Shown: positions 1 through 5,680, counted from the first letter of the stretch. The stretch is DNA of 6,228 nucleotides from JBEKVE01 sp049514335 (GCA_049514335.1 JBEKVE010000214.1:1-6228), one strand, 5' to 3'. The notes: generated by a model from the letters alone, not told the origin. Translations and numbers: made by a program.

Positions 1-1
1 C

Positions 2-289
2 TACCCCGGGTCGGTGACCATCGAGCACTACGACGACCCCCGGGTGGAGAAGCAGGAGCACTACTACCGCGCCGCCCACACCAAGCTCCTCGACCTCGGA
101 CTGGTGCCGCACCTCCTCGAGCAGTCGACCATCAAGGGGCTCCTCGACGTGGTGGACCGTCACCGCGGCCGCGTGGACCCGGTGGCCATCGACCCCACCG
201 TGCAGTGGCGCAAGACGGCCAGCAAGTCCCGGGCGCAGGACCCCGCGCCTGGCGCTCCCACGGGCAAGGCCGGCGGACCCAGCACCTGA
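2..289 (+). CDS. sqdB: UDP-sulfoquinovose synthase, C-terminal fragment
   Basis: This is the 3' end of a gene that begins before the window; 95 codons are visible, ending in TGA at 287-289. The family converts UDP-glucose plus sulfite into UDP-sulfoquinovose, the head-group donor for sulfolipid, using bound NAD in an extended SDR fold. Recognition rests on the C-terminal signature: a PRVE..EHYY.A.HTKL..LGL.PH.L segment (visible residues about 14-39), then the D.V..H.GRVDP..I.P.V.WR stretch. This closely parallels the end of plant and bacterial SQD1/SqdB as I remember it. The catalytic and NAD-binding parts lie outside the window. About 25 residues after the conserved WR form a Pro/Ala/Gly/Lys-rich tail that is probably disordered and not conserved. 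I infer that the cell makes sulfoquinovose, either for a sulfolipid or for the glycan built by the neighbouring genes. A related SDR sugar-nucleotide enzyme is the main alternative, but the HTKL/LGLxPH pattern favours SqdB. Confidence 0.85.
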   Translation, partial: YPGSVTIEHYDDPRVEKQEHYYRAAHTKLLDLGLVPHLLEQSTIKGLLDVVDRHRGRVDPVAIDPTVQWRKTASKSRAQDPAPGAPTGKAGGPST

Positions 290-291
290 GC

Positions 292-338
292 CCGGGGCCG
301 CGTCGGTCCCCGGCGCCTCGGTCTCGGCGCACTGAGGC
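292..338 (+). terminator. Two tandem GC-rich hairpins after the sqdB tail
   Basis: Two inverted repeats lie back to back just after the TGA at 287-289. The first is CCGGGG (292-297) with CCCCGG (308-313), loop 10 nt. The second is GCCTCGGT (315-322) with ACTGAGGC (331-338), eight pairs including one G-T, loop 8 nt. Neither is followed by a T-run, so they do not form a canonical Rho-independent terminator. GC-rich hairpins without U tracts are often proposed as termination or 3'-end-stabilising structures in actinobacteria. Their position between a finished gene and a new promoter fits that role, but function is inferred. Such stems also arise easily by chance in DNA this GC-rich. Confidence 0.35.
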
Positions 339-378
339 CGTGGCGGCCGGCGTCCCCGGACGGTGGCGGTCTGCTCCC

Positions 379-384
379 TACGCT
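379..384 (+). promoter_or_regulatory. -10 box TACGCT, leaderless-type promoter for the YfhO-family gene
   Basis: TACGCT fits the actinobacterial TANNNT -10 consensus and ends 8 nt before ATG 393. A transcript starting 7-9 nt after the box would begin at or next to that ATG, making it leaderless. No Shine-Dalgarno sequence precedes the ATG and no clear -35 box is visible, both common for this promoter type. It supports ATG 393 over the in-frame GTG at 363, which lies upstream of the box. Confidence 0.5.
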
Positions 385-392
385 TGGCGGCC

Positions 393-2768
393 ATGACGCG
401 CTCGGGGGGGTGGCCACGGCGCACCGGTGACGTCCTCGGCGTGCTGTGGGTGCTCGCCGCGGCCGGAGCGTTGCTGGCGCCGGTCCTGGTCCACGGCGCC
501 TACTTCGGCCCCATCGACTGGGTGTCGGGCTCCGGGCTGTCGGCCCACCCTGGGGTGGTGGTCCACGACCACCAGACGTTCGACCAGGTGACCGAGATGA
601 TCCCCTGGAGCAGCCTGGGGTGGCAGCAGGTGCATGCCGGGCATCTCCCGTTGTGGAACCCCTACAGCGGGTGGGGGCTGCCGCTCGCCTTCGACTGGCA
701 GGCGGCGTCGTTCAGCGTCCCGGTCCTGGCCGGCTACCTGGTGCCGCTGCACCTGGCCTACACCGTGCAGGTGCTCGTGGCCCTGGTGCTGGCGGGCACG
801 GGCGTCTACGTCTTGTGCCGCCTCCTCGGCCTCGGGGTGCTCGGCTGCGCCACCGCCGCCACGGTGTTCGAGCTGAGCGGGCCGATGGTGGGGTGGCTCG
901 GATGGCCCGTGGCCGCCGTCATGGCCTGGGTGGGGTGGCTGCTGGCGGCGGCGGTGATCGTCCTCCGGGGCCGGCACCGGATGGGCGGCGTGGTGTTGCT
1001 GGCCGGGGTGGCGGCGTGCGTCGTGTACGGCGGCCAGCCCGACACCATGGCGCTCCTCGCCCTCGCCTTCGTGGTCTTCGTGGCCGCGTACCTCGTCCTG
1101 CGGGCCGTGGGCCAGGGCGATGGCGGCCCCATCGTCCGGCCCCTGCTCGACATGGCGGTGGCGGGGATCTGCGGTGCCGCGCTGGCGGCGCCCCTTCTCC
1201 TGCCGGCACTGCAGCTCACCCGGGCCTCGGTGCGCGGCGCCAAGGGCGGCAGCCAGGTGCTCCCCCTGTCGGACCTGGTGCACGTGGTGGTGCAGGGCTA
1301 CGACGGGCTCCCGGTGGCGGGCAGCCACTGGTTCGGGGGGGTGTTCTACGTACGCACCGCCGCCTACGTGGGCGTGGTAGGGGTGGTCCTGGCGGCGGTG
1401 GGCGTGCTCGCTGCGGTGCGCCAGCGGCGCCACCGCCCCGAGCTGGTGGCGGTGGGCGCCGTCGCCCTCGTCACCGCCTCGGTGGTCTTCGTGGGGCCGG
1501 CGGTGTCGATCATGGACGCCTTGCCCTCGGTGGGGCCCGTCACCTGGAACCGCTCGCTGCTCCCCCTCGCCTTCGCCCTGGCCGTGCTGGCCGGGGCGGG
1601 CGCCGACCTCGTGGCCCGGTCGTGGGGCGACCGCACCGTCCGTCGCGTCGCGCAAGGGGGGTTCGCCCTCCTCGGCCTGATCCTCCTGTTGGTGTGGGGA
1701 GTCGGACGCGGGCACCTCCCCGGTCCCGAAGCGTCGATCCGGGCCCGAAGCCTGTTCTGGCCCGGCGTGGTCGCCGCCGGCGGCGCCGTCGTCACCGCCG
1801 TCATGGGCGCGCTGCAGGCGCGGCGCACCGCTCGGGCCGGTGGCGATGGCGGTGGCAGTGGGCTCGGTCGGGGCCTCGCCCTCGTGCTGGTGGCGGTGGA
1901 GACCGTCATGCTGGTGGTGGCGGGCGCCCCGCTTCCCTCGTCCAGCCCGGTGCCGCTGTCCCCGACCCCCGCCGAGCGCACCCTCGCCCGGCTGGTGGGG
2001 ACGTCGCTCGTGGGCTTCGGCAACAACGCCTGCTTCAGCGCCGACCAGCTCGGGATCGTCCCCGACGTGAACGTGGCGTTCGGGGTGCACGAGCTGGCGG
2101 TGTACGACCCCCTCTTCCCCCAGGCCTACTACGACACCTGGCTCCAGGCCACGGGGGAGACGGGGGAACCCGAGCGCCTGGCGGCGGTGCCGTTCTCGCT
2201 GTTCTGCCCGGCCGTGACCTCGGCCGTCGTGGCCCGCCGGTACGGGATCGGCTTCGTCCTCGAGCCGTCCGGGGGCCACGGACCGCCGGGCACCGTCCTC
2301 GTCGCCGACGTGGGCCACGAGCGCCTCTACCGGGTGCCGGGGGTGGCGGCGGCCACGCTCGTGCCCGCCCCGGGCACCGGACCCGAACCCGGTCCCGACG
2401 CGGTGGGGTCAGCCGTGGCCGTGTCGCACCCGGGCCCGGCCAGCTGGCGTGTGGTGACCCGCACCTCAGGACCGGCGCTGTTGCGGCTGCGGCTGTCGGA
2501 CGTGCCCGGCTGGCACGCCACCATCGACGGACGGCCCCTGGCGCTCGAGCGCTACGCCGGCGTCCTGCTCGAGGCCCGGGTGCCGTCGGGCCGCCACACC
2601 GTGGTCCTCAGCTACTGGCCGTCGCGGTTCACGGCGGGGCTCGGCCTCGCCGGCGCTGCGGTGGTGGGACTGATCGCCGTTCCCCTCGTCGCCACGGCGC
2701 GCCGCCGGCGCCGGAGCCGCCCTGTCCCCGGGCGGGGGAGGACCGTCCCGCTCAGCGCCCCGGGGTGA
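393..2768 (+). CDS. YfhO-family polytopic membrane protein
   Basis: The protein has 791 residues from ATG 393, chosen because a TACGCT box sits 8 nt upstream; GTG 363 would add ten residues. By eye there are about 13 hydrophobic segments. One is near the N-terminus, most lie between residues about 105 and 510, and one is at about 747-768. A soluble region spans about 510-745. YfhO-family marks are the segment after the first membrane helix (an IPW...G...P.LPLWNPY..WG.PL..D.Q motif, residues about 70-102) and the C-terminal PGW.A.IDGRP...ERYAG.....VPSG.H.V...Y block (about 705-741). YfhO proteins resemble GT-C-fold lipid-linked-sugar glycosyltransferases and have been linked to cell-wall glycosylation in Firmicutes, but the substrate is unknown here. 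The C-terminal block resembles a beta-sandwich carbohydrate-binding module, presumably on the outer face. The tail is Arg-rich. The gene converges on the GT2 gene with a 17-bp overlap. A generic membrane protein is the fallback call. Confidence 0.82.
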   Translation: MTRSGGWPRRTGDVLGVLWVLAAAGALLAPVLVHGAYFGPIDWVSGSGLSAHPGVVVHDHQTFDQVTEMIPWSSLGWQQVHAGHLPLWNPYSGWGLPLAFDWQAASFSVPVLAGYLVPLHLAYTVQVLVALVLAGTGVYVLCRLLGLGVLGCATAATVFELSGPMVGWLGWPVAAVMAWVGWLLAAAVIVLRGRHRMGGVVLLAGVAACVVYGGQPDTMALLALAFVVFVAAYLVLRAVGQGDGGPIVRPLLDMAVAGICGAALAAPLLLPALQLTRASVRGAKGGSQVLPLSDLVHVVVQGYDGLPVAGSHWFGGVFYVRTAAYVGVVGVVLAAVGVLAAVRQRRHRPELVAVGAVALVTASVVFVGPAVSIMDALPSVGPVTWNRSLLPLAFALAVLAGAGADLVARSWGDRTVRRVAQGGFALLGLILLLVWGVGRGHLPGPEASIRARSLFWPGVVAAGGAVVTAVMGALQARRTARAGGDGGGSGLGRGLALVLVAVETVMLVVAGAPLPSSSPVPLSPTPAERTLARLVGTSLVGFGNNACFSADQLGIVPDVNVAFGVHELAVYDPLFPQAYYDTWLQATGETGEPERLAAVPFSLFCPAVTSAVVARRYGIGFVLEPSGGHGPPGTVLVADVGHERLYRVPGVAAATLVPAPGTGPEPGPDAVGSAVAVSHPGPASWRVVTRTSGPALLRLRLSDVPGWHATIDGRPLALERYAGVLLEARVPSGRHTVVLSYWPSRFTAGLGLAGAAVVGLIAVPLVATARRRRRSRPVPGRGRTVPLSAPG

Positions 2769-3642
2769 GCCCCTCCACCTGGGCCGGGTCCTCGACGAGG
2801 CCGTGGCGGGGCACCCACCACTCGCCGGGGAGGTTGTGGGTGTCGACCAGGTCCCGCCACTGCGCCCGCAGCGCCTCGTCGTCCCCCGCCCCGAGACCCC
2901 GCCAGTGCTTGCCCAGCTCGGGGTCGACGTCGGACACCATCAGCGCGGCGTGGCCTTGGCGCAGCTTGCGGACGAACTGCTCCTCGGACCGGTTGGGGAA
3001 GTGGCGGATCTCGAGGCCGCGCCCCCGTCGCCCCCGTCGCACCACGCCGTGGTTGCCCTGCAGCAGGCGGGCCCGGGGCTGGGCCCGGAACACGACCTTG
3101 TGGAGGCGGTTGGGCTCCTGCTTGCGCCACCGCAGCCGCACGAAGGGGTCGGTCTCGCCGGGGTCGTCGCTCGCCGTGGGCACGTGGTTGTACACCGGCA
3201 CCTGGACCACGGCGGCGTCGCACGACGCCAGCCACTGCGCCACCGTGGTGCCGGGGGCGGTCCAGATCTCATCGGCGTCGAAGGGGAGCACCCACCCGGC
3301 GCCGGCCCGCGCCGCCGCCCGGGCCAGGAGGGTCGTCTTCTCGGCCTGGTAGTAGGCGGGGAGTCGGTCCTGCACCACGGTGACGGGGTGCGATGAGGCC
3401 AGGTCCTCGAGCACGGCGGTGGTGGCGTCGCGCGACAGGTTGTCGGCCACCAGGACGCGCTCGACCCCCTGGGCCAGGAGGTTGGCCACCACGGTGCCGA
3501 TCACGTCGGCCTCGTCGCGCACCATCCCCACCGCCCACACGCCCCCGCCGCCACGCAGGCCGGCCGGCAGGGGGTCCATGGCGCGGCGCGCCTCGGCTGT
3601 GTGCCGGGCCCACCCCGCTCCCCGCCGCATCCTCCTGGGCAC
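2752..3642 (-). CDS. Glycosyltransferase family 2 protein (Glyco_tranf_2_4-like)
   Basis: A 296-residue soluble protein likely to transfer a sugar from a nucleotide donor, with a GT-A fold and no clear membrane segment. Visible motifs are WAVGMVRDEADVI (36-48), typical of the family start; DNLSRDAT (67-74), the D.S.DGT equivalent; PFDADEIW (120-127), whose DAD is the probable metal/nucleotide-binding DxD; HKVVFR (181-186) with GNHGV (196-200); and IRHFPNRS (212-219). These fit the group often annotated Glyco_tranf_2_4. Starts are ambiguous. GTG 3642 is preferred because TAGCCT on this strand lies 7 nt upstream. ATG 3630 directly follows AGGAGG (no spacer), and ATG 3579 would still keep the whole catalytic core. 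The first 30 or so residues are Arg/Gly-rich and not diagnostic. The gene is divergent from the sulfotransferase and convergent with YfhO. Acceptor and linkage cannot be told. Confidence 0.85.
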   Translation of the reverse strand: MPRRMRRGAGWARHTAEARRAMDPLPAGLRGGGGVWAVGMVRDEADVIGTVVANLLAQGVERVLVADNLSRDATTAVLEDLASSHPVTVVQDRLPAYYQAEKTTLLARAAARAGAGWVLPFDADEIWTAPGTTVAQWLASCDAAVVQVPVYNHVPTASDDPGETDPFVRLRWRKQEPNRLHKVVFRAQPRARLLQGNHGVVRRGRRGRGLEIRHFPNRSEEQFVRKLRQGHAALMVSDVDPELGKHWRGLGAGDDEALRAQWRDLVDTHNLPGEWWVPRHGLVEDPAQVEGLTPGR

Positions 3643-3649
3643 GCCAGGC

Positions 3650-3655
3650 AGGCTA
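3650..3655 (-). promoter_or_regulatory. -10 box TAGCCT, leaderless-type promoter for GT2
   Basis: Read on the minus strand, TAGCCT fits TANNNT and is followed by 7 nt and then GTG 3642, so the transcript would start at or beside the start codon. No -35 match and no upstream Shine-Dalgarno are seen. With the plus-strand box at 3694-3699, it makes a compact divergent promoter pair whose -10 boxes are 38 bp apart. Confidence 0.45.
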
Positions 3656-3693
3656 CCGGGGGTGGCCTACGCCGGACGGGGCCGGCGGCTCGG

Positions 3694-3699
3694 TACGAT
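3694..3699 (+). promoter_or_regulatory. -10 box TACGAT upstream of the sulfotransferase
   Basis: TACGAT is the closest match in the window to the TANNNT/TATAAT -10 consensus. It ends 6 nt before GTG 3706, so a leaderless mRNA starting at that GTG is predicted. The sulfotransferase itself starts 84 nt further on, at GTG 3790. No clear -35 element is present. Confidence 0.5.
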
Positions 3700-3705
3700 G
3701 CGCGG

Positions 3706-3780
3706 GTGACGGGGGCGTGGCCGGGGGACGAGCGCGCCGGCGCGGCGGTGCCCGCCGGGCCCCTCGACGGGGTGGGGTGA
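3706..3780 (+). CDS. Possible 24-codon leaderless leader ORF before the sulfotransferase
   Basis: GTG 3706, placed 6 nt after the TACGAT box, opens a 24-residue frame ending in TGA 3778-3780. The peptide starts MTGAWPGDER and is Gly/Ala/Pro-rich, with no recognisable motif. It lies in the same frame as the sulfotransferase. The TGA is separated from GTG 3790 by only 9 nt, which contain GGGGAG (3782-3787). Three readings are possible: a leader peptide with reinitiation at 3790, the true N-terminus of the sulfotransferase broken by a stop (mutation or base error), or untranslated leader. Coding status is unproven; the evidence is position only. Confidence 0.3.
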   Translation: MTGAWPGDERAGAAVPAGPLDGVG

Positions 3781-3789
3781 CGGGGAGCC

Positions 3790-4722
3790 GTGGCCCTTCC
3801 CAACCTGTTCGTGGTGGGCGCGCCCAAGTGCGGGACGACGTCGCTGCACCGCTACCTGGGCCAGCACCCCGACATCGCCATGTCGGCGGTCAAAGAGCCC
3901 AAGTTCTTCCTGGCCGACGGGGTCCGCCCCCGCCACCGCGGGCCCGGTGACGAGCGTGCCTGTCGCGCCTACGTGGTGGACCGCGACGCCTACGAAGCGC
4001 TGTTCACCTATCCGCACGGGCCGCACACCTACGCCGGCGAGTCCACGCCGTACTACCTGTGGGACCACCTCGCTGCGGGGCGCATCCACGCCCTGGTGCC
4101 CGACTCCCGCCTGGTGGCGGTGCTGCGCGAGCCCACCATGCGGGCCTATTCCAACTGGGCCGACCTGCGCGAGCAGGGACGGGAGAAGCTCGACTTCACC
4201 TCGGCGCTGGCCGCCGAGGCGGAACGGCACGAGCTCGACTGGGAGCCGTTCTGGCAGTACCGCGACCTCGGCCTCTACGGCGAGCAGCTGACCCGGCTGT
4301 ACACGGTCTTCCCCCGCCACCAGGTGAAGGTGCTCCTGGCCGAGGACCTCGCCGACGACCCCGACGTCGCCGTGGCGGGGGTGTTCTCCTTCCTCGGGCT
4401 CGACCCGCTCGGGTCCCCGCTCGAGGTCACCCGGCTCAACCAGACCATGTACAAACCGGTGGACCGTCGCAGCCGTGCCCTGGAGACGCTGTTCGAGCAG
4501 GGCCAGCGGGCGCGCCCGCTCGTTCCCCGCCCAGTGCGCCGCCTGGCGCGCCGGGCCGTGCGCCGGGGCTTGCGCTCCCAGGCCACGGCGGGCACCCACG
4601 GCGTCCGGGTGCGACGCGAGTACGGCGATCTGTTCGCGGCGGACCGACCCGTGCTCGAGGGTCTCGGCATCGACGTCGCCGTGTGGGACGAGCCGCTGAG
4701 CGCGGGCGGCCCCGAAGCCTAG
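3790..4722 (+). CDS. PAPS-dependent sulfotransferase
   Basis: A 310-residue cytosolic enzyme expected to move a sulfuryl group from PAPS to a hydroxyl or amine of an acceptor, here plausibly a glycan or glycolipid. The 5'-phosphosulfate loop is at residues 8-20 (VVGAPKCGTTSLH), followed by KEPKFF (35-40) and GESTPYYL (83-90). The 3'-phosphate site is LVAVLREPTMRAYSNW (108-123), whose Arg113 and Ser121 are the expected phosphate ligands. A QYRDLGLYGEQL segment (156-167), VLLAEDL (181-187) and the C-terminal YGDLFAADRPVLE..LG..V..W pattern complete a bacterial Sulfotransfer_1/3-like layout of normal length. GTG 3790 is chosen because LPNLFVVGAPKCGTT is where such proteins usually begin. GGGGAG stands just 2 nt upstream, closer than usual. 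The gene lies 67 nt beyond the end of the -10 region's predicted leader start and is followed by the methyltransferase. The acceptor cannot be told from sequence. Confidence 0.92.
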   Translation: MALPNLFVVGAPKCGTTSLHRYLGQHPDIAMSAVKEPKFFLADGVRPRHRGPGDERACRAYVVDRDAYEALFTYPHGPHTYAGESTPYYLWDHLAAGRIHALVPDSRLVAVLREPTMRAYSNWADLREQGREKLDFTSALAAEAERHELDWEPFWQYRDLGLYGEQLTRLYTVFPRHQVKVLLAEDLADDPDVAVAGVFSFLGLDPLGSPLEVTRLNQTMYKPVDRRSRALETLFEQGQRARPLVPRPVRRLARRAVRRGLRSQATAGTHGVRVRREYGDLFAADRPVLEGLGIDVAVWDEPLSAGGPEA

Positions 4723-4741
4723 AAAGCGCATCACCCACGGC

Positions 4742-4747
4742 TACACT
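4742..4747 (+). promoter_or_regulatory. -10 box TACACT upstream of the methyltransferase
   Basis: TACACT fits TANNNT and lies 20 bp after the sulfotransferase stop. GTG 4754 follows after 6 nt, the leaderless spacing seen at the other sites, but that GTG is not in the methyltransferase frame. If the box is real, the methyltransferase can have its own promoter as well as read-through from upstream. No -35 match is seen. Confidence 0.45.
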
Positions 4748-4809
4748 CGTGCCGTGCCGGGGGACGGGGGCTCATCTCGGGATCGCCGCGCGCCACGGCC
4801 CAGGCCCAG

Positions 4810-5451
4810 ATGCTGGTGGACGTGGCATCGGGGGCAACACACCCCCTGCGGGCCGTCGACCTGGGCTGCGGCGAGGGCACGTGGACGGCCATGGCCGCCA
4901 CCACGGCCCGTCAGGCGGGGATCGACATCACCATCGTCGGGTTCGACTGGTCGCTGGCCGCGCTCGATCAGGCCCGGGGGCGGGGCCTGCCCGTGGTGCG
5001 GGGTTCGGTGGAGCACCCCGGCATCCCCTTCGGGACCGACAGCGTCGACATCGTCATCGTGAGCGAGATCATCGAGCACCTGGTGGACCCCGACACCGCC
5101 CTGCGCGAGGCGCGTCGGGTGCTCGTCCCCGGGGGCCGGCTCCTGTTGTCGACCCCCAACCTGGCCGCCTGGTACAACCGGGGTCTGCTCCTGCTGGGGG
5201 TCCAGCCCATGTTCACCGAGGTCAGCTTGCAGGGCATCTACGGTCGCCCCGGCCACGAGGTGGTCGGCCACCTGCGGGTGTTCACCCGCCGGGCACTGGC
5301 TGCGATGCTCGTGGCCCACGGCTTCCTGGACGTCACCATCACCGGGGCGCCCTACCACGACGTGCCCCGGCCCCTGCGGCCCCTGGACCGGCTGTTGTGC
5401 CGGACGCCGAGCCTGTCCTCGATCCTCCTCGCCTCCGCCACCGCCCCGTGA
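4810..5451 (+). CDS. Class I SAM-dependent methyltransferase (Methyltransf_11-like)
   Basis: The visible frame gives 213 residues from ATG 4810. SAM-binding motif I is VDLGCGEG (16-23); the acidic loop after strand 2 is GFDWS (44-48); the motif II/III region is DIVIVSEIIEHLVDPDTAL (80-98), then REARRVLVPGGRLLLSTPN (99-117). A C-terminal part with GHEVVGHLRVFTRRAL (148-163) follows. This pattern is common among small-molecule and glycan methyltransferases in polysaccharide clusters; the acceptor is unknown. ATG 4810 is the first usable start in frame but has no Shine-Dalgarno, and it leaves only 15 residues before motif I, shorter than usual. The frame is open back to the sulfotransferase stop at 4720-4722. 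The -10 box at 4742 points to GTG 4754, which is one frame off. One extra G in either G5 run (4759-4763 or 4766-4770) would join them and add about 19 residues. The true N-terminus may therefore be longer than drawn. Confidence 0.85.
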   Translation: MLVDVASGATHPLRAVDLGCGEGTWTAMAATTARQAGIDITIVGFDWSLAALDQARGRGLPVVRGSVEHPGIPFGTDSVDIVIVSEIIEHLVDPDTALREARRVLVPGGRLLLSTPNLAAWYNRGLLLLGVQPMFTEVSLQGIYGRPGHEVVGHLRVFTRRALAAMLVAHGFLDVTITGAPYHDVPRPLRPLDRLLCRTPSLSSILLASATAP

Positions 5452-5518
5452 CGACGGTGGCGCAAGGGCGGCCCGGACGCCTGCCACCAGGGTCGGGGTC
5501 GTTCCCGGGGGTCACCAC

Positions 5519-5616
5519 GCCATGCCTCTCACCAGGGGACGAGCGTTGAATTCGTCAGATGTGACGATGAGAATCTGCGGTCCGGTTCCATAAAGTCGAT
5601 CCAGTAGGGGCATGGC
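5519..5616. repeat. 11-bp imperfect inverted repeats bounding a 98-bp low-GC element
   Basis: GCCATGCCTCT (5519-5529) can pair with AGGGGCATGGC (5606-5616): ten Watson-Crick pairs and one G-T, enclosing 76 nt. The repeats fall at the borders of the GC drop. This could be the closing stem of a structured leader RNA or the ends of a very small mobile or remnant element. No convincing target-site duplication is seen and I recognise no known RNA family. Confidence 0.45.
5546..5574 (+). promoter_or_regulatory. Promoter-like -35/-10 pair with a palindrome filling the spacer
   Basis: TTGAAT (5546-5551) and GAGAAT (5569-5574) each match four of six consensus positions and are 17 nt apart. The spacer is almost exactly filled by the perfect palindrome TCGTCAGATGTGACGA (5552-5567; 6-bp arms, 4-nt centre). 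A dimeric repressor or activator bound there would sit between the two boxes. If active, the promoter would drive the downstream glycosyltransferase. The palindrome could instead be an RNA hairpin. Function is inferred. Confidence 0.35.
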
Positions 5617-5653
5617 ACACGCCGGGCGTCTTCTGCGCGCCCGACGCGTGCCA
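5613..5653. repeat. Long imperfect hairpin near the glycosyltransferase 5' end
   Basis: The arms 5613-5628 and 5638-5653 pair at 14 of 16 positions (mismatches at 5619 and 5622 opposite 5647 and 5644), with a 9-nt loop at 5629-5637. It has no following T-run, so a simple terminator is unlikely on either strand. In RNA it would cover most of the candidate start codon ATG 5612. Its first four bases are shared with the right arm of the 5519-5616 repeat, so the two structures would compete at their edges. Confidence 0.4.
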
Positions 5654-5680
5654 GGACTGTCGTCCACCGGGGGGGATGGG

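Larger units (their letters stand above)
5452..5680. other. Intergenic region with a low-GC island and nested inverted repeats
   Basis: No convincing gene is seen in these 229 bases. The first part (5452-5518) is GC-rich and featureless. The stretch 5541-5606 falls to 32 G/C of 66 (about 48%), far below the rest of the window. It carries the structures listed separately: flanking repeats at 5519-5616, a central palindrome at 5552-5567, a promoter-like pair at 5546-5574, and a hairpin at 5613-5653. A TAAAGT box (5591-5596) fits TANNNT but is 15 nt before ATG 5612. A run of seven G occurs at 5669-5675. Confidence 0.6.

Noticed and set aside
378..2318. A 646-codon open frame on the minus strand opposite YfhO
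   Set aside because: His/Gly/Arg/Gln-rich translation, no motifs, and fully antisense to a protein with clear family motifs.
446..3352. A 968-codon open frame on the plus strand
   Set aside because: Its product is Arg/Gly/Ala/Pro-rich with no domain, and it runs across the YfhO gene and then antisense to GT2. It is a frame left open by the lack of A/T-rich stop codons in GC-rich DNA.
4754..5062. A 102-codon ORF starting at GTG 4754, right after the TACACT box
   Set aside because: The position is attractive, but the product is Trp/Arg/Pro-rich and overlaps the methyltransferase core. It is treated as a start-frame conflict, not a gene.
4059..5549. A 496-codon plus-strand frame across the sulfotransferase and methyltransferase
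   Set aside because: Low-complexity Arg/Gly/Pro composition; both real genes in the other frame have catalytic motifs.
5448..5549. A 33-codon ORF whose GTG overlaps the methyltransferase stop (GTGA), suggesting translational coupling
   Set aside because: The product is Gly/Pro/Thr-rich with no motif, and its third-position G/C (about 76%) is below that of real neighbours. The GTGA overlap alone is too common to support it.
5519..5616. A classic insertion sequence or MITE
   Set aside because: No transposase and no convincing target-site duplication, and 98 bp is very short. It is kept only as an inverted-repeat element of unknown nature.
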